Positions 25,497 to 35,794 of a stretch of 64,000 nucleotides of DNA are shown piece after piece. Under the pieces are notes generated by a model. It did not search any database. It saw only the letters and a list, made by a program, of their open reading frames with translations, and was not told the origin of the DNA. Numbering within the stretch: the first letter of the stretch is position 1; each line of letters begins with the position of its first letter. The stretch is taken from positions 1 to 64,000 of the forward strand of contig NZ_VBSN01000023.1 of assembly GCF_006149045.1 (NCBI RefSeq). Reading direction: 5' to 3'. This DNA is from Dyadobacter flavalbus (GTDB taxonomy: Bacteria; Bacteroidota; Bacteroidia; Cytophagales; Spirosomataceae). The position numbers and the translations under genes were made by a program.

Positions 25497-28037
25497 TTAG
25501 TTGGCCAGTTCCTCCTCTTTTTTACGAACACTGATAACGAGTTGTTCACTATTTTCTTCGTGATTGACAACCAGTACGTCACCTTCACGCAAGTCACCTT
25601 TCAGGATTTCTTCTGCAACGGGATCTTCAAGATATTTCTGAATGGCCCGGTTCAATGGACGTGCTCCGTATTGCGGATCGTAACCTTTATCCGACAGAAA
25701 ATCTTTCGCAGCTATGGTAAGTTCGATCTCGTAGCCCAAACCTTTTACACGGTTGAACAGTTTGCCAAGAGAAATGTCAATAATTCTGTGCAGATCTTCG
25801 CGCTGCAATGAATTGAAGACAATTACATCATCCAAACGGTTCAGGAACTCCGGCGAGAATGCTTTGCGAAGTGCACTTTGAATCGTGCCTTTCATTATTT
25901 CATCCTGATTTTCAGATTTCGCCTTTGTAGAGAAACCGATTCCTGTTCCGAAATCTTTCAGATCACGTGCGCCGATGTTGGATGTCATGATGATGATTGT
26001 ATTTCTGAAATCGACACGACGTCCAAGTCCGTCGGTCAGAATACCGTCATCCAGAACCTGCAACAGAATATTAAATACATCCGGGTGCGCTTTTTCAATT
26101 TCATCCAGCAGCACAACGCTGTATGGCTTGCGTCGGATTTTCTCAGTTAGCTGGCCACCTTCTTCATAACCCACATATCCCGGAGGAGCTCCTACCAAGC
26201 GGGATACGCTGAATTTCTCCATGTACTCACTCATATCGATACGCACCAGCGAATCGTCTTTATCAAACAGATAAGTAGACAATACTTTTGCAAGTTCGGT
26301 CTTACCTACACCGGTTGGTCCAAGGAAAATAAATGAACCAATTGGCTTTTTAGGATCTTTCAAACCGACTCTTGTACGCTGAATGGCTTTAACCAGTTTT
26401 TCAATTGGTGGATCCTGACCAATCACCTTGGCTTTAAGCTCATCGGCCATGTTCAGCAATTTCTTGCCTTCATCCATTGAAACGTTGGTTACAGGAATGC
26501 CCGTCATCATGGCGACTACTTCCGCAACATTCTGCTCGGTAACGGTATAGCGTTTCTGCTTGGTTTCTTCTTCCCAGGCAAGTTTGGCGCGTTCCAGCTG
26601 ATCAATCAGTTTCTTCTCACGATCTCTCAACTGCGCTGCTTCTTCGTATTTCTGGCTTTTTACAACCCTGTTTTTTTCCTGTTTGATATTCTCGATTTGT
26701 TCTTCGAGAAGAAGAATATCTTCAGGAACCGTAATGTTGCTGATGTGGACGCGTGCGCCTACTTCGTCCAGAACGTCAATCGCTTTGTCCGGCAGGAACC
26801 GATCCGTAATGTAACGCTCTGATAATTTTACAGCCGTGCTGATTGATTCCGGCGTATAATTTACATGGTGGTGATCTTCGTATTTATCCTTGATGTTTTC
26901 AAGAATCTGGATTGTTTCTTCGATTGAAGTTGCATCCACCATAACCATCTGGAAACGACGAGCCAATGCACCGTCTTTCTCGATATACTGGCGGTATTCG
27001 TCCAGTGTTGTGGCACCGATACATTGAATTTCACCGCGTGACAATGCAGGCTTGAACATGTTGGATGCATCCAGGGAACCCGATGCACCGCCAGCGCCTA
27101 CAATGGTGTGAAGCTCGTCAATGAAAAGGATAACGTCCGGCGATTTTTCAAGCTCGTTCATGACTGCTTTCATTCTTTCCTCGAACTGTCCGCGGTACTT
27201 GGTTCCTGCAACCAGAGATGCCAGGTCAAGCGTAACAACACGTTTTCCAAACAACACGCGTGATACTTTCTTCTGAACAATTCTCAGAGCAAGACCTTCT
27301 GCGATGGCTGTTTTACCAACGCCGGGCTCACCGATCAGAATCGGATTGTTCTTTTTACGACGGCTCAGGATCTGCGCAACACGCTCGATTTCTTTTTCAC
27401 GTCCTACAATCGGGTCCAGTTTACCGACTTCGGCCATTTTAGTCAGATCCCGTCCAAAGTTGTCCAATACAGGTGTGCGGGATTTTTCAGCTCCTTTTGA
27501 CTCTTTTCCGGATGCGGAACCGCTTCCGCCTCCGAACATGCCACCTCTTGCTTCATCATCTCCGTCTTCGGTCTCCGGCCCCATATGAGGTCTGGATCCT
27601 GATGATTGATATTCTAACATTTCTTTGATGACTTCGTAGTTAACATTGAATTTATGCAATATCTGGGTTCCGACATTATCTTCATCCCTTAAAATGGACA
27701 AAAGCAGATGCTCGGTCCCGATTAAAGTACTCTTGAATATCTTGGCCTCCAGATATGTAATCTTTAATACCTTTTCTGACTGCCTTGTTAACGGAATATT
27801 CTGAAGGTTTTTAACATTATTGGTAGCAGCACCTTTGGTAGCCTGCTCGATATGCTGCCTTACATCATCCAGGGAAACGCCAAGTTTCTTCAGTAAACCA
27901 ATCGCAACTCCATCGCCCTCACGAATCATTCCTAATAACAAATGCTCTGCTCCAATGTAATCATGCCCGAGACGCAGGGCTTCTTCCCGGCTCATCGAGA
28001 TTACTTCTTTCACTCTATTCGAAAATTTTGCTTCCAT
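25497..28037 (-). CDS. clpC: ClpC-type ATP-dependent Clp protease ATPase
   Basis: An 846-residue Hsp100 unfoldase that feeds substrates to ClpP. Two Clp N repeats come first (about 1-145), then a Gly/Ser-rich linker. The first AAA+ module has [15 protein letters not shown], the middle UVR motif region is around residue 430 ([15 protein letters not shown]), and the second AAA+ module carries [14 protein letters not shown]. The UVR motif and the short middle domain separate it from ClpB. Full length. Start ATG at 28035-28037. A terminator follows. Confidence 0.96.
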   Translation of the reverse strand: MEAKFSNRVKEVISMSREEALRLGHDYIGAEHLLLGMIREGDGVAIGLLKKLGVSLDDVRQHIEQATKGAATNNVKNLQNIPLTRQSEKVLKITYLEAKIFKSTLIGTEHLLLSILRDEDNVGTQILHKFNVNYEVIKEMLEYQSSGSRPHMGPETEDGDDEARGGMFGGGSGSASGKESKGAEKSRTPVLDNFGRDLTKMAEVGKLDPIVGREKEIERVAQILSRRKKNNPILIGEPGVGKTAIAEGLALRIVQKKVSRVLFGKRVVTLDLASLVAGTKYRGQFEERMKAVMNELEKSPDVILFIDELHTIVGAGGASGSLDASNMFKPALSRGEIQCIGATTLDEYRQYIEKDGALARRFQMVMVDATSIEETIQILENIKDKYEDHHHVNYTPESISTAVKLSERYITDRFLPDKAIDVLDEVGARVHISNITVPEDILLLEEQIENIKQEKNRVVKSQKYEEAAQLRDREKKLIDQLERAKLAWEEETKQKRYTVTEQNVAEVVAMMTGIPVTNVSMDEGKKLLNMADELKAKVIGQDPPIEKLVKAIQRTRVGLKDPKKPIGSFIFLGPTGVGKTELAKVLSTYLFDKDDSLVRIDMSEYMEKFSVSRLVGAPPGYVGYEEGGQLTEKIRRKPYSVVLLDEIEKAHPDVFNILLQVLDDGILTDGLGRRVDFRNTIIIMTSNIGARDLKDFGTGIGFSTKAKSENQDEIMKGTIQSALRKAFSPEFLNRLDDVIVFNSLQREDLHRIIDISLGKLFNRVKGLGYEIELTIAAKDFLSDKGYDPQYGARPLNRAIQKYLEDPVAEEILKGDLREGDVLVVNHEENSEQLVISVRKKEEELAN

Positions 28038-28102
28038 TGTGTAGCAATAAAAAGTGTTTTAATATTCTAAACGCTACTTGATCCTTGTTTGTTCAAAATA
28101 GC

Positions 28103-28768
28103 TTACTGAGACTTACAGGATCTTAACAAAACACTTTTTGCTTCCGGCCCCATATTAAAAAGTAAATCAACAATACTTAAGTTACTCACAAAATCATTCC
28201 CGAAGGTCTGATAATAAGGTATTGGCTGATAATATTTAAATAAATTTGTGCCTTTCCTGTTGTTTATAAGCGAAATATCATTAACCACGCACTCCGATTT
28301 ATTTATTTCACCTGACAAATTGTACATGACTTCCTTTTTGACTCCAACCAATTTAAGACAAAATGTCAATAATTCATAATTCAGGTCAACAAGAAAAGCG
28401 AAATTCTTCTGGTAAATCCGTAGCAGCCCGGGTGCATAAAACTCATAAAACGGCGACTTCCCGTAAGCAGATTTAAAACATCCCAGGTGACGGCGTACCC
28501 AGTCCTGATTGTAATCGATTTTTACATCCCTTGTAAGACAGCCCGCTTCATAACTTTTAACCGGAACGGTCAATACATCAATTTTATTTGTAGTAAGCAC
28601 TTTACAGCGGTTGCGGTAAGTTTGCTTTACATACCTTTCTTCAATATCAACGTGAATACGGTCGTACTGTAGTATACAGGTAAAATATTCCAGACAAGGC
28701 AAATACTGCAGTTCAAGCCGCACTTCCCGGCACTGTTCGTTTATAGAAAAAAAATCCGGCACTACCAA
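28103..28768 (-). CDS. WbqC family protein
   Basis: A 221-residue WbqC-like protein (PF08889). The family core is visible as LELQYLPCLEYFTC, then TYRNRCKVLTTNKIDVLTVP, and WVRRHLGCFKSAYGKSPFYEFY. WbqC proteins occur in O-antigen and other glycan clusters, but their reaction is not settled. The DNA is visibly more AT-rich than its neighbours. No ATG exists near the N terminus. TTG at 28766-28768 is given, but GTG at 28723, just before the conserved core, is as likely. It lies between clpC and the threonylcarbamoyl-AMP synthase gene. Confidence 0.75.
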   Translation of the reverse strand: MVVPDFFSINEQCREVRLELQYLPCLEYFTCILQYDRIHVDIEERYVKQTYRNRCKVLTTNKIDVLTVPVKSYEAGCLTRDVKIDYNQDWVRRHLGCFKSAYGKSPFYEFYAPGLLRIYQKNFAFLVDLNYELLTFCLKLVGVKKEVMYNLSGEINKSECVVNDISLINNRKGTNLFKYYQPIPYYQTFGNDFVSNLSIVDLLFNMGPEAKSVLLRSCKSQ

Positions 28769-28821
28769 ATATGCTAAAGGCTTATGATATTATCAAAAAA
28801 TTTATAATAATTATTTTACCA

Positions 28822-28846
28822 AAACCGTCCTGTTCATGAACGGCTT
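28822..28846 (-). terminator. Hairpin after threonylcarbamoyl-AMP synthase gene
   Basis: On the minus strand AAGCCGT pairs with ACGGTTT (one G-T pair) over an 11-base loop, followed by TGG and AT-rich sequence. It lies 20 bases past the stop at 28867. A weak terminator at best. Confidence 0.4.
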
Positions 28847-28866
28847 AAATCATTACAATTCTGATT

Positions 28867-29493
28867 TTACAGGAAAACACTCACGTCGCCCAAACCTTCC
28901 CGAAGAATTTCAAAATCCCCGGAATCCGCTTTTACAATCGTAGATGCAACATTTCCGCCATATCCGCCGTCGACAACCATATCCACCTGATGCTGAAATT
29001 TTTCATAAATCAGTTCGGGATCGGTAGAATACTCTATAACTTCATCGTCATCTTTAATAGAAGTTGTTACAATTGGATTGCCCAGCTGTTTTACGATCAG
29101 CCGCGGAATCAGATTGTCAGGAACGCGGATACCGACTGTTTTCTTGTTTGTATTCAATAATTTCGGAACGTTGCTGGTTGCTTCCAGGATAAAAGTATAC
29201 GGTCCCGGCAAAACCCGCTTCATGATTTTGAAAGCGGAATTCTCAACTCTGGCAAAATCGGAAATGTGGCTGAGATCGTAGCATATGAATGAAAAATCAT
29301 TTTTTTGCGGTTTGATACCCTTGATCCTGGCTATGCGTTCCACTGCCCTTGCATTGTAAATATCGCAGCCCAGACCGTAAACCGTATCCGTAGGATAAAT
29401 GACAAGACCGCCGTCCCGAAGGCAGTTTACAACCTGCAGGATTCTTCTTTCATCAGGATTCTGGGGATAAATTTTAATAAATTCAGCAGGCAT
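28867..29493 (-). CDS. L-threonylcarbamoyladenylate synthase (Sua5/YciO/YrdC)
   Basis: A 208-residue YrdC-domain protein that makes threonylcarbamoyl-AMP from threonine, bicarbonate and ATP for the t6A37 modification of tRNAs reading ANN codons. The segments [40 protein letters not shown] and GIRVPDN, then [10 protein letters not shown], are family signatures. There is no C-terminal Sua5 domain, and some features recall the YciO branch, so the tRNA role is probable but not certain. ATG at 29491-29493 is chosen over an upstream start because it gives the usual N terminus. Confidence 0.85.
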   Translation of the reverse strand: MPAEFIKIYPQNPDERRILQVVNCLRDGGLVIYPTDTVYGLGCDIYNARAVERIARIKGIKPQKNDFSFICYDLSHISDFARVENSAFKIMKRVLPGPYTFILEATSNVPKLLNTNKKTVGIRVPDNLIPRLIVKQLGNPIVTTSIKDDDEVIEYSTDPELIYEKFQHQVDMVVDGGYGGNVASTIVKADSGDFEILREGLGDVSVFL

Positions 29494-29548
29494 AGAAAAA
29501 ATTCTCTTTATAATTAAACAATCATAAAGCACAAATCCTCCCTGACTA

Positions 29549-30517
29549 TCAAACTTTTTTTAAGTTTTCAAGATAAAAACGATACAAGGAATTCACCGGA
29601 AGATGTAATCTGCACATTACCATAATCAGTTCCGTTTGCCAGCCGGGATTCTCAATATAATTTAAAAGCTTGCAAAACTGCTCTGCAAGTTCGAATTCTT
29701 CGGCGTACAGACATTTTCTGATAAACGTACGGATTCGGGCGGCAAGCAGATCAAATTCCTCCTGATCGCGGTTCAGATCGTATGCTTTGTTACAAACTTC
29801 GTAACAGGAAAAAAGCATTCCACTTCCTTTCTGATACACCTTGGCCGACAAGGAACCGGGCACCATTCTCTTTTTGGTGAGAATCTCATCCAGATAAAAA
29901 TATTTGAACTGCGCCGAAGAACGCACCCAGAAATCAAAATCTTCAAAACAGAGCGATTCATCATAACCGCCCAGGAAACTCAGCACGGATGTCCGCATCA
30001 TCATGGTTGGCGTACAGATGAAATATTTTTCCAGGACATTCTTGTAAACATCGCCTGACGGTACTTTCTGCAGTGATTTCCCGTTGACATCAACCGGATA
30101 ATGCGTCTTTTTTTCCTTTCCGTCGCTATCAATATAAACGGCATTGGTAAAAACCACCGCATAATCGTCTGTAAGTGCTTCGAATGATTTTACCTGTTTT
30201 GCAACACGTTCCGGCATCAGCACGTCATCGCCGGAAAGGTCAATAGCGTATTTTCCGTCTGCAACCGCAAGTCCCTGATTAAATGCCTTGCAGAGTCCGT
30301 TATTATATGCGTTTTTTATCAGCAGGAAAGCGGGCGAAGTTTCTTTATATTGTTCAATGACAGACAAGGTTTTGTCCGTACTCGCATTATCAATAACGAT
30401 CAGCTGAATGGCGGGATAAGTCTGCTGGCGTACGGATTCCAGGGCTTCTCCGATGTATTTTTCCTGATTATAGGCCGTCAGGATAATGCTGACTTCAGGT
30501 TGTTGTTTCTCTTCCAT
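29549..30517 (-). CDS. Family 2 glycosyltransferase
   Basis: A 322-residue GT-A glycosyltransferase. The N terminus [20 protein letters not shown] starts the nucleotide-binding fold. [15 protein letters not shown] near residue 90 holds the metal-binding acidic motif, and [12 protein letters not shown] near 205 is the acceptor-site ED motif. There are no membrane helices. It should transfer a sugar from a nucleotide donor onto a surface glycan; donor and acceptor are unknown. No other glycan genes flank it except wbqC two genes downstream. Confidence 0.87.
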   Translation of the reverse strand: MEEKQQPEVSIILTAYNQEKYIGEALESVRQQTYPAIQLIVIDNASTDKTLSVIEQYKETSPAFLLIKNAYNNGLCKAFNQGLAVADGKYAIDLSGDDVLMPERVAKQVKSFEALTDDYAVVFTNAVYIDSDGKEKKTHYPVDVNGKSLQKVPSGDVYKNVLEKYFICTPTMMMRTSVLSFLGGYDESLCFEDFDFWVRSSAQFKYFYLDEILTKKRMVPGSLSAKVYQKGSGMLFSCYEVCNKAYDLNRDQEEFDLLAARIRTFIRKCLYAEEFELAEQFCKLLNYIENPGWQTELIMVMCRLHLPVNSLYRFYLENLKKV

Positions 30518-30640
30518 TTCAGATCGCTGTCATACCGGTTCCACACATTCAACGGCATTGAAACAAACCTGATTCCAGCCGCAGTTCACAAAATTATCAA
30601 CAATGAAGACAAATATGCCCGATAATTATTTTACGGCAAA

Positions 30641-31564
30641 TCAATGTATCAGCGACCGCTGTTTTCTTGTTGCGGCCAGTATTCCGGCATTGATTTCAAA
30701 GCCGAGGATGATTACAAATGCCAGCAGATACAGCCAGATCATGAGTGCAATCATGGTACCGATGGAACCGTAAAGCTTGTTGTAGGAACTGAAATTGGAA
30801 AGGTAAAATGAAAACCCGTAAGTAGCCGCAATAATGAGAATGGAAGCAACTACAGAACCCGTATTGACAAAATTCTGCTGTCTGCCGTGCGTCGGGGCAA
30901 AACGGTAAATAAAGGAAATCGTCAGCATCAGCGACCCGAAACTGATCAGGTAACGGGTAATGTTCAGAAGCACAATGATCCAGTTGTCTTTCAGCATATG
31001 CCATTCACTTACAATATGCATGACGCCGTCTCCGACAATGAGCAGAATGACTGAAAGGAAAAGCACTGCAATCAGCAGCAAGGTAAGCAGCGTGGCAATT
31101 CCCCTGATTTTCAAAAAGCCTCTTGTTTCCACGTCTTCATAAACCATATCAAACGAACGCATGAGCGACATCATTCCGTTGGTCGAAGCGATCATGGCAA
31201 ATATGAAACCGAACGAAAGCACGCCTTTGCGCGGCCGGCTGATGATATCCATGATGGTCTGATCGGCATCCTCGTAAATTCCTCGCGGAATATTCTCGCG
31301 CAGCATTTCCATAATCTGCTGATCCAGATTTTCAATCGGAATGTAAGGAATAAGCGTAAACAGAAAGATAATGGCCGGAAAGGAAGCAAGCGTCAGGCTG
31401 TAAGCCACGGCCGAGGCGCGCTGGTCGATGTCAAATTTGTCATTGCTTTTTACCAGATTAAGCAGCACGTCATACAATGAAACCGTTTTGCCGAGCAGCA
31501 GCGGCCTCTGCAGCCAAAGGATAATTTGCTTGACATATCGGTTTCGCAACAGTTTCTCAAGCAT
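30641..31564 (-). CDS. YihY/BrkB family inner-membrane protein
   Basis: A 307-residue YihY (formerly 'ribonuclease BN') family protein with about six membrane helices. Conserved pieces include ASAVAYSLTLASFPAIIFLF, the GPLY-like segment NKLYGSIGTMIALMIWLYL and FEINAGI near the end. The family's function is not settled. The frame begins at TTG 31594, overlapping the thioesterase stop as TTGA. ATG at 31562-31564 gives a normal N terminus, and I use it. It is the third gene of an mltG-thioesterase-yihY run. Confidence 0.82.
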   Translation of the reverse strand: MLEKLLRNRYVKQIILWLQRPLLLGKTVSLYDVLLNLVKSNDKFDIDQRASAVAYSLTLASFPAIIFLFTLIPYIPIENLDQQIMEMLRENIPRGIYEDADQTIMDIISRPRKGVLSFGFIFAMIASTNGMMSLMRSFDMVYEDVETRGFLKIRGIATLLTLLLIAVLFLSVILLIVGDGVMHIVSEWHMLKDNWIIVLLNITRYLISFGSLMLTISFIYRFAPTHGRQQNFVNTGSVVASILIIAATYGFSFYLSNFSSYNKLYGSIGTMIALMIWLYLLAFVIILGFEINAGILAATRKQRSLIH

Positions 31565-31590
31565 ATACGGTTTTCTGTTTATTTCCGGAT

Positions 31591-31998
31591 TCAAAAATAA
31601 GCTCTCAGTTTGTCAAGCAGCTTTTCGGGTGCCATGCAAAGCTTGCCATTATCGCGTCTTTGAAAAACAAGCGTGGTTTCACCGGTATTGAGCAGCACAT
31701 GGTGCTGATTTCGTATTTCATAATGAAAAACAACGCGAATGCCCGGCATTTCATTGAGAATCACTTTAATGCTGAGTTCATCGTCGTACCGCGCCGGCTT
31801 CAGATAGCGTGAACGGTTTTCATAAACCGGCATCATAACGCCTTCATCTTCCATGGCCTTGTAATGAAAATCCAGGCTCCGTAATGCTTCCACCCTGCCG
31901 ATTTCATAATAGCGCGCATAATTTCCATAATACACATAACCCATCTGGTCCGTATCGGCGTAGCGGACCCTTATTCCCTTTACCTCGTATGTGAACAT
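31591..31998 (-). CDS. YbgC-type hot-dog acyl-CoA thioesterase
   Basis: A 135-residue thioesterase of the 4-hydroxybenzoyl-CoA thioesterase/YbgC group. The active-site segment is RYADTDQMGYVYYGNYARYY with the catalytic Asp in DTDQMG, followed by the long hot-dog helix. Length fits the family. It cleaves acyl-CoA in the cytoplasm; chain length is unknown. ATG at 31996-31998 is two bases after the mltG stop, and upstream in-frame sequence belongs to mltG. Tight spacing to mltG and yihY suggests one transcript. Confidence 0.87.
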   Translation of the reverse strand: MFTYEVKGIRVRYADTDQMGYVYYGNYARYYEIGRVEALRSLDFHYKAMEDEGVMMPVYENRSRYLKPARYDDELSIKVILNEMPGIRVVFHYEIRNQHHVLLNTGETTLVFQRRDNGKLCMAPEKLLDKLRAYF

Positions 31999-32000
31999 GG

Positions 32001-33038
32001 TTATTTCATGATTTTCAATCTGTTCAATTCGGCCTGGTACATGCGTGCATTGTTCAGATGATCCGTGTAATTGGTGGCAAATGCATGATAACCGGACAAA
32101 TCGGCTTTGGCGCACATGTATACATAATCATGCTTGTCGTAATTCAGAACCGCATTCAGCGAATTGAAATCGGCAACACGGATCGGGCCGGGCGGCAAAC
32201 CGGTATTGACATACGTATTGTAAGGCGAAATGATCCGCAGCTGATCGTTCAGAATGCGCTTGATACCAAAGTTCTGCAGTGCAAATTTAATCGTCGGATC
32301 GGCCTGCAGAGGCATTTGCGCGTGCAGCCTGTTGATGTACAATCCGGCTACTTTGGGCCTTTCGTCCACTTTCCGGGCCTGTTCTTCCTCTACAATAGAT
32401 GCGAGAATCGAAACCTGAACCGGCGTCAGGCCGATCGCTTTGGCTTTTGCAACTTTTTCGTCAGTCCAGAACTTTTTATACTCACTATGCATCCGGTCCA
32501 GAAACTTTTCCGTACCGGTTGTCCAGTAAATGTCATATGTATTAGGCAAAAACATGGAAACGATTGTCAGGGTATCCAAACCGTATTTGCTGCAAACCTC
32601 CGGGCTGTTAAGTGCTTTGCGGAAATTGTCTTCACCGAATTCAAAACGGTTTCCGATTCTCTTGATCAGGTCTTCTTTCAGCCGGATGTTGTTGAAGGTA
32701 AGCCTTACCGCATCCTGATTTCCCGAGATCAGCTTTTTGATAACGATGTAATTATTGGAATTCGGCTTGATGACATACCTTCCGGGTTTCACCTTCTCAG
32801 TGTATTTCAGCAATTTGGCCAGAAACTGAAACGAAATATGGTCATTGATTACTTCATGCTTGTTGAGCGTGTCCAGAACCGTTTTGTAAGTGGCGCCTTC
32901 CGGAATCAGCAATGCAAAGCTTGTTTGTTTGTCAACCTGCAGATTGGGCGTTTTAAAAATCTGCCAGAAGTAAAATGTGAAAGTGGTTGTAAGAATGGCC
33001 AGTGTGACGAACAATCCTACCTTGAAATTACGGGACAT
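32001..33038 (-). CDS. mltG: Endolytic murein transglycosylase MltG
   Basis: A 345-residue protein with one N-terminal membrane helix (about 7-26), a LysM-like region, and the YceG/MltG domain. The catalytic glutamate lies in ILASIVEEEQ (Glu217), followed by the family segments RPKVAGLYINRL and MPLQADPTIKFAL, then SPYNTYVNTGLPPGPI. It cuts nascent glycan strands at the inner membrane and sets their length together with class A PBPs such as the one at 14.7-17.0 kb. Start is ATG at 33036-33038. Confidence 0.94.
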   Translation of the reverse strand: MSRNFKVGLFVTLAILTTTFTFYFWQIFKTPNLQVDKQTSFALLIPEGATYKTVLDTLNKHEVINDHISFQFLAKLLKYTEKVKPGRYVIKPNSNNYIVIKKLISGNQDAVRLTFNNIRLKEDLIKRIGNRFEFGEDNFRKALNSPEVCSKYGLDTLTIVSMFLPNTYDIYWTTGTEKFLDRMHSEYKKFWTDEKVAKAKAIGLTPVQVSILASIVEEEQARKVDERPKVAGLYINRLHAQMPLQADPTIKFALQNFGIKRILNDQLRIISPYNTYVNTGLPPGPIRVADFNSLNAVLNYDKHDYVYMCAKADLSGYHAFATNYTDHLNNARMYQAELNRLKIMK

Positions 33039-33103
33039 GTGTTTTTTGCTTTTGGCTGTCAGCGCATGGCTGCAAGCTGCGATAAATGATTTTGAACAAA
33101 GAA

Positions 33104-34183
33104 TTACAGATTATTTTCAAAGGGTATATTAAAACGCTTTGCCAGTTCGCCTAATGACAAAACGACAGGTTCCAGCAAAGCAATTCCGTTTGCGAGCCGG
33201 TCTGCTTCTGCTTCACGTTCCGGATCGCCGGGAATCAGTACTTTCTGTCCGTCAACCGCCTTTGCGCCGCGAAAAGCACGGATCCATTTGTCCATATCTT
33301 TTTTGAATTCCTCAGCTGGACGAAACCCGTCGATCCGCATGGCACCCAGGAAATGACCTGTTCCCAGGCCGACCCCTTCCTGTGCATTCATAAACCCGGC
33401 CGTTGCAAAGGGCGGAACCCAAGGCCCGAAGTTCGCACCGGACAAAACGCCCGAAAAAATATCCACAATGGCGCCCAGCCCGTATCCTTTATGGCTTCCA
33501 TGCTCACGGTCAGAACCGAGCGGCAGCAATCCCCCGCCGCTCTTGACGGCATTGGAATCTGTTGTTGCATTGCCTTCCGCGTCCTGCGCCCAACCAAGCG
33601 GAGCCGGCAATCCTTTGCGCTGAAGAATTTCAAATTTGCCGTAAGCCACAGCCGTAGAAGCAAAATCGGCCACAAAAGGAGGCTCTTCCAGAGCCGGTAC
33701 CGCTACCGCAACCGGATTCGTACCCAGCAGTTTTTCAAGTGAGAAAGTAGGCGTTACCAAAGGCGCGGCGTTCGTCATCGTCCAGCCGATCATGTCTTTT
33801 TCCAGCGCCAGCATGGCATGGTATCCGGCGATGCCGAAGTGATTGGAATTGCGTACGGAAACCCAGCCGGAACCCACTTTTTCTGCTTTTTCCATCGCAA
33901 TTTCCATGGCTTTCGGTGCTACGACCAGTCCCAGCCCGCGATCTCCGTCCACAACGGCGGTACTTGGCGTTTCATATACGACTTTTATCTCCGGGTTCGG
34001 ATTAAGCCTTCCGTGATCGTACAGGCGTACGTAGCCGGCCAGCCGTGCAATGCCGTGTGAATCCACACCGCGCAGGTCTGCACTGACCAGCACCTGAGCG
34101 GCCAGCCTGGCTTCCTGCTCCGGACAGCCGATGGCAAGGAAAACTTCTTCTGTAAAATGTTTTAAATAGCCGGCCTGATACAT
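33104..34183 (-). CDS. Ldh family malate/L-sulfolactate-type dehydrogenase
   Basis: A 359-residue NAD(P)-dependent oxidoreductase of the Ldh_2 family (malate, ureidoglycolate, sulfolactate and related dehydrogenases). Signatures are ADLRGVDSHGIARL near residue 45, RNSNHFGIAGYHAM with the catalytic histidine near 118, and GSHKGYGL near 230. There is no signal peptide. The substrate cannot be read from the sequence, and no pathway gene flanks it. A TTG three codons upstream (34190-34192) is in frame; ATG at 34181-34183 is preferred. Confidence 0.87.
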   Translation of the reverse strand: MYQAGYLKHFTEEVFLAIGCPEQEARLAAQVLVSADLRGVDSHGIARLAGYVRLYDHGRLNPNPEIKVVYETPSTAVVDGDRGLGLVVAPKAMEIAMEKAEKVGSGWVSVRNSNHFGIAGYHAMLALEKDMIGWTMTNAAPLVTPTFSLEKLLGTNPVAVAVPALEEPPFVADFASTAVAYGKFEILQRKGLPAPLGWAQDAEGNATTDSNAVKSGGGLLPLGSDREHGSHKGYGLGAIVDIFSGVLSGANFGPWVPPFATAGFMNAQEGVGLGTGHFLGAMRIDGFRPAEEFKKDMDKWIRAFRGAKAVDGQKVLIPGDPEREAEADRLANGIALLEPVVLSLGELAKRFNIPFENNL

Positions 34184-34411
34184 ATAAGTCAATTGAATGA
34201 ACTTCTGATTAATTTTATACGCGTATTCTGAAAGCGGTTTGAAGCGCGAAGCTGCAAATATCCTAATTCAATCGGCATAGTCCAATTTTTCATACTGCGG
34301 ATCTGCTTTTTATCGGTCCCGGCAAAAACAGATTCAGGACCTGTTCTGTTTATAAAAACCTATTCTTTTGACTTACAGGAATTTCCAAAAATAATTATCA
34401 GATCAATTTTA

Positions 34412-35035
34412 ATGGAAGGAAAAAATTCTCTTTTAAAACGAATCATCCGCTACTTCATTCGCGGACTTGTTCTCGTTGCGCCGCTTTATGTCACTTTACT
34501 GATCATTTGGACAGGAATCGAGTATCTGGACAACATCATTCCGGTCAACATCCCCATTTCCGGTAATCAGTATCTGTATCTGCCCGGGCTGGGCTTTCTG
34601 ATTATTCTGCTGGGAATTATCCTGCTTGGCTTTTTCTTTTCCACCATTGTGCCGCAGTCGTTTTTCAGCTTTGCGGAAAGTATCCTGCGCCGTGTGCCGC
34701 TTGTCAGTCTTATTTATTATTCGATCAAAGACCTTATCCTTGCTTTTGTTGGCGACAAGAAGAAATTCAACCAGCCGGTGCTTGTGACGATGTACAAGGA
34801 TACACAAATAAAAAAGATCGGTTTTATCACGCAAACTGACCTTAGCCATCTGAAAATCACTGGTCATGTCGCGGTGTACATGCCTTTGTCGTATTCCTTG
34901 TCGGGCGAGCTCTTCATCGTTCCCGCAGAGCAGGTTACGCCTCTGGAAGCGGCCTCGACGGACATCATGAAAATGGTAATTTCGGGCGGTGTGTCCGTCA
35001 AAGTCCCGAAGGAAGAAACCATGGAAGAAGATTGA
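34412..35035 (+). CDS. DUF502 family membrane protein
   Basis: A 207-residue DUF502 protein with two predicted membrane helices (about 15-35 and 50-75). The helix-flanking PLYVTLLIIWTGIEYLDNII and the hallmark VPLVSLIYYSIKDLILAF are visible, and the C-terminal half is probably a beta-rich soluble domain. The C terminus is acidic (VPKEETMEED). The family has no assigned function. It stands alone, with 228 bases upstream that show no exact promoter match. Confidence 0.83.
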   Translation: MEGKNSLLKRIIRYFIRGLVLVAPLYVTLLIIWTGIEYLDNIIPVNIPISGNQYLYLPGLGFLIILLGIILLGFFFSTIVPQSFFSFAESILRRVPLVSLIYYSIKDLILAFVGDKKKFNQPVLVTMYKDTQIKKIGFITQTDLSHLKITGHVAVYMPLSYSLSGELFIVPAEQVTPLEAASTDIMKMVISGGVSVKVPKEETMEED

Positions 35036-35070
35036 TCCAAAGCATATAAATTGAGCAACAATGCAACACT

Positions 35071-35104
35071 TTTGCCCGTTTAAAAGAATGATTCCCTATA
35101 TTTG
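35071..35104 (+). promoter_or_regulatory. Promoter of exported 204-residue protein gene
   Basis: TTTG (35071-35074), a 22-base spacer, then TATATTTG (35097-35104): an exact Bacteroidota consensus pair. It ends 18 bases before the ATG at 35123. An in-frame TTG at 35102 lies inside the element and so cannot be the start. Confidence 0.6.
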
Positions 35105-35122
35105 AACCATTCTTTTTACGCT

Positions 35123-35737
35123 ATGAGACAAATACTTGCTATTGTCCTTTTACTTTTCCTGGGGAATCTGACAGCATGGTCGCAGGATCATTATGACCCT
35201 AAAAAAGCACTTTCCAGCGAAGAACTTTTCCTGAAACAGAACAACACCAACCGGATTATCGCCTCCCCTGGCCAGAAATACCTGGTTCTCGACGCCTCGC
35301 CGGTGATCGGCGGATTTCATCGTTACCGTTTTTTCCCGGGCGATAACATCAAGTTCAGGATGCGCAACGAAACCATCCGCTTCAATGAAACCATTGCCGG
35401 CGTTACCGATTCTTCTTTCAGCATAGCCGTAATCAACGAGGCTGTCGGCAGAATGGATTATCAGGAAGTGCTGCTGAAAGATGTCCGTTTGCTGAAAGTT
35501 TCACGACAGATTCCTTTTATCTCGCAGGCCGCGCCGCTTCTGCCGCTTGCCGGACTTATTTACATCGGAGCCGATTTTTTCAATAAGGGTGTTGACAACA
35601 AACGATATACAACCGACGGATCTTCGCTGATCGTCGGAGGCTCGCTAATGGCAGCCGGATTTTTCTGTTACAAACTGACTTTTTCTTCTCTGAAAATAAA
35701 CGGAAGAAACAAGCTGAAAGTCCTGGAAACCTATTGA
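35123..35737 (+). CDS. Exported protein of unknown function
   Basis: A 204-residue protein not recognised by family. It has a cleavable signal peptide (about residues 1-19, ending in LTAWSQ). Strand-like segments follow, such as FRMRNETIRFNETIAGVTD, and two hydrophobic stretches lie in the C-terminal third (LLPLAGLIYIGADFF and SSLIVGGSLMAAGFFCYKL). The product could be an integral envelope protein or carry a membrane hairpin. The start is fixed at ATG 35123 by the promoter just upstream. It is followed after 57 bases by aroA. Confidence 0.6.
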   Translation: MRQILAIVLLLFLGNLTAWSQDHYDPKKALSSEELFLKQNNTNRIIASPGQKYLVLDASPVIGGFHRYRFFPGDNIKFRMRNETIRFNETIAGVTDSSFSIAVINEAVGRMDYQEVLLKDVRLLKVSRQIPFISQAAPLLPLAGLIYIGADFFNKGVDNKRYTTDGSSLIVGGSLMAAGFFCYKLTFSSLKINGRNKLKVLETY

Positions 35738-35794
35738 ATTGTTAAACCGCTGCCGAGCAGTTCGGCATACTTGTACTAATCTGATTTTTTTGAA

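Noticed and set aside
32058..33089. A 343-codon open frame antisense to mltG
   Set aside because: mltG on the other strand has clear domains and catalytic residues. The antisense frame has none and arises from codon bias.
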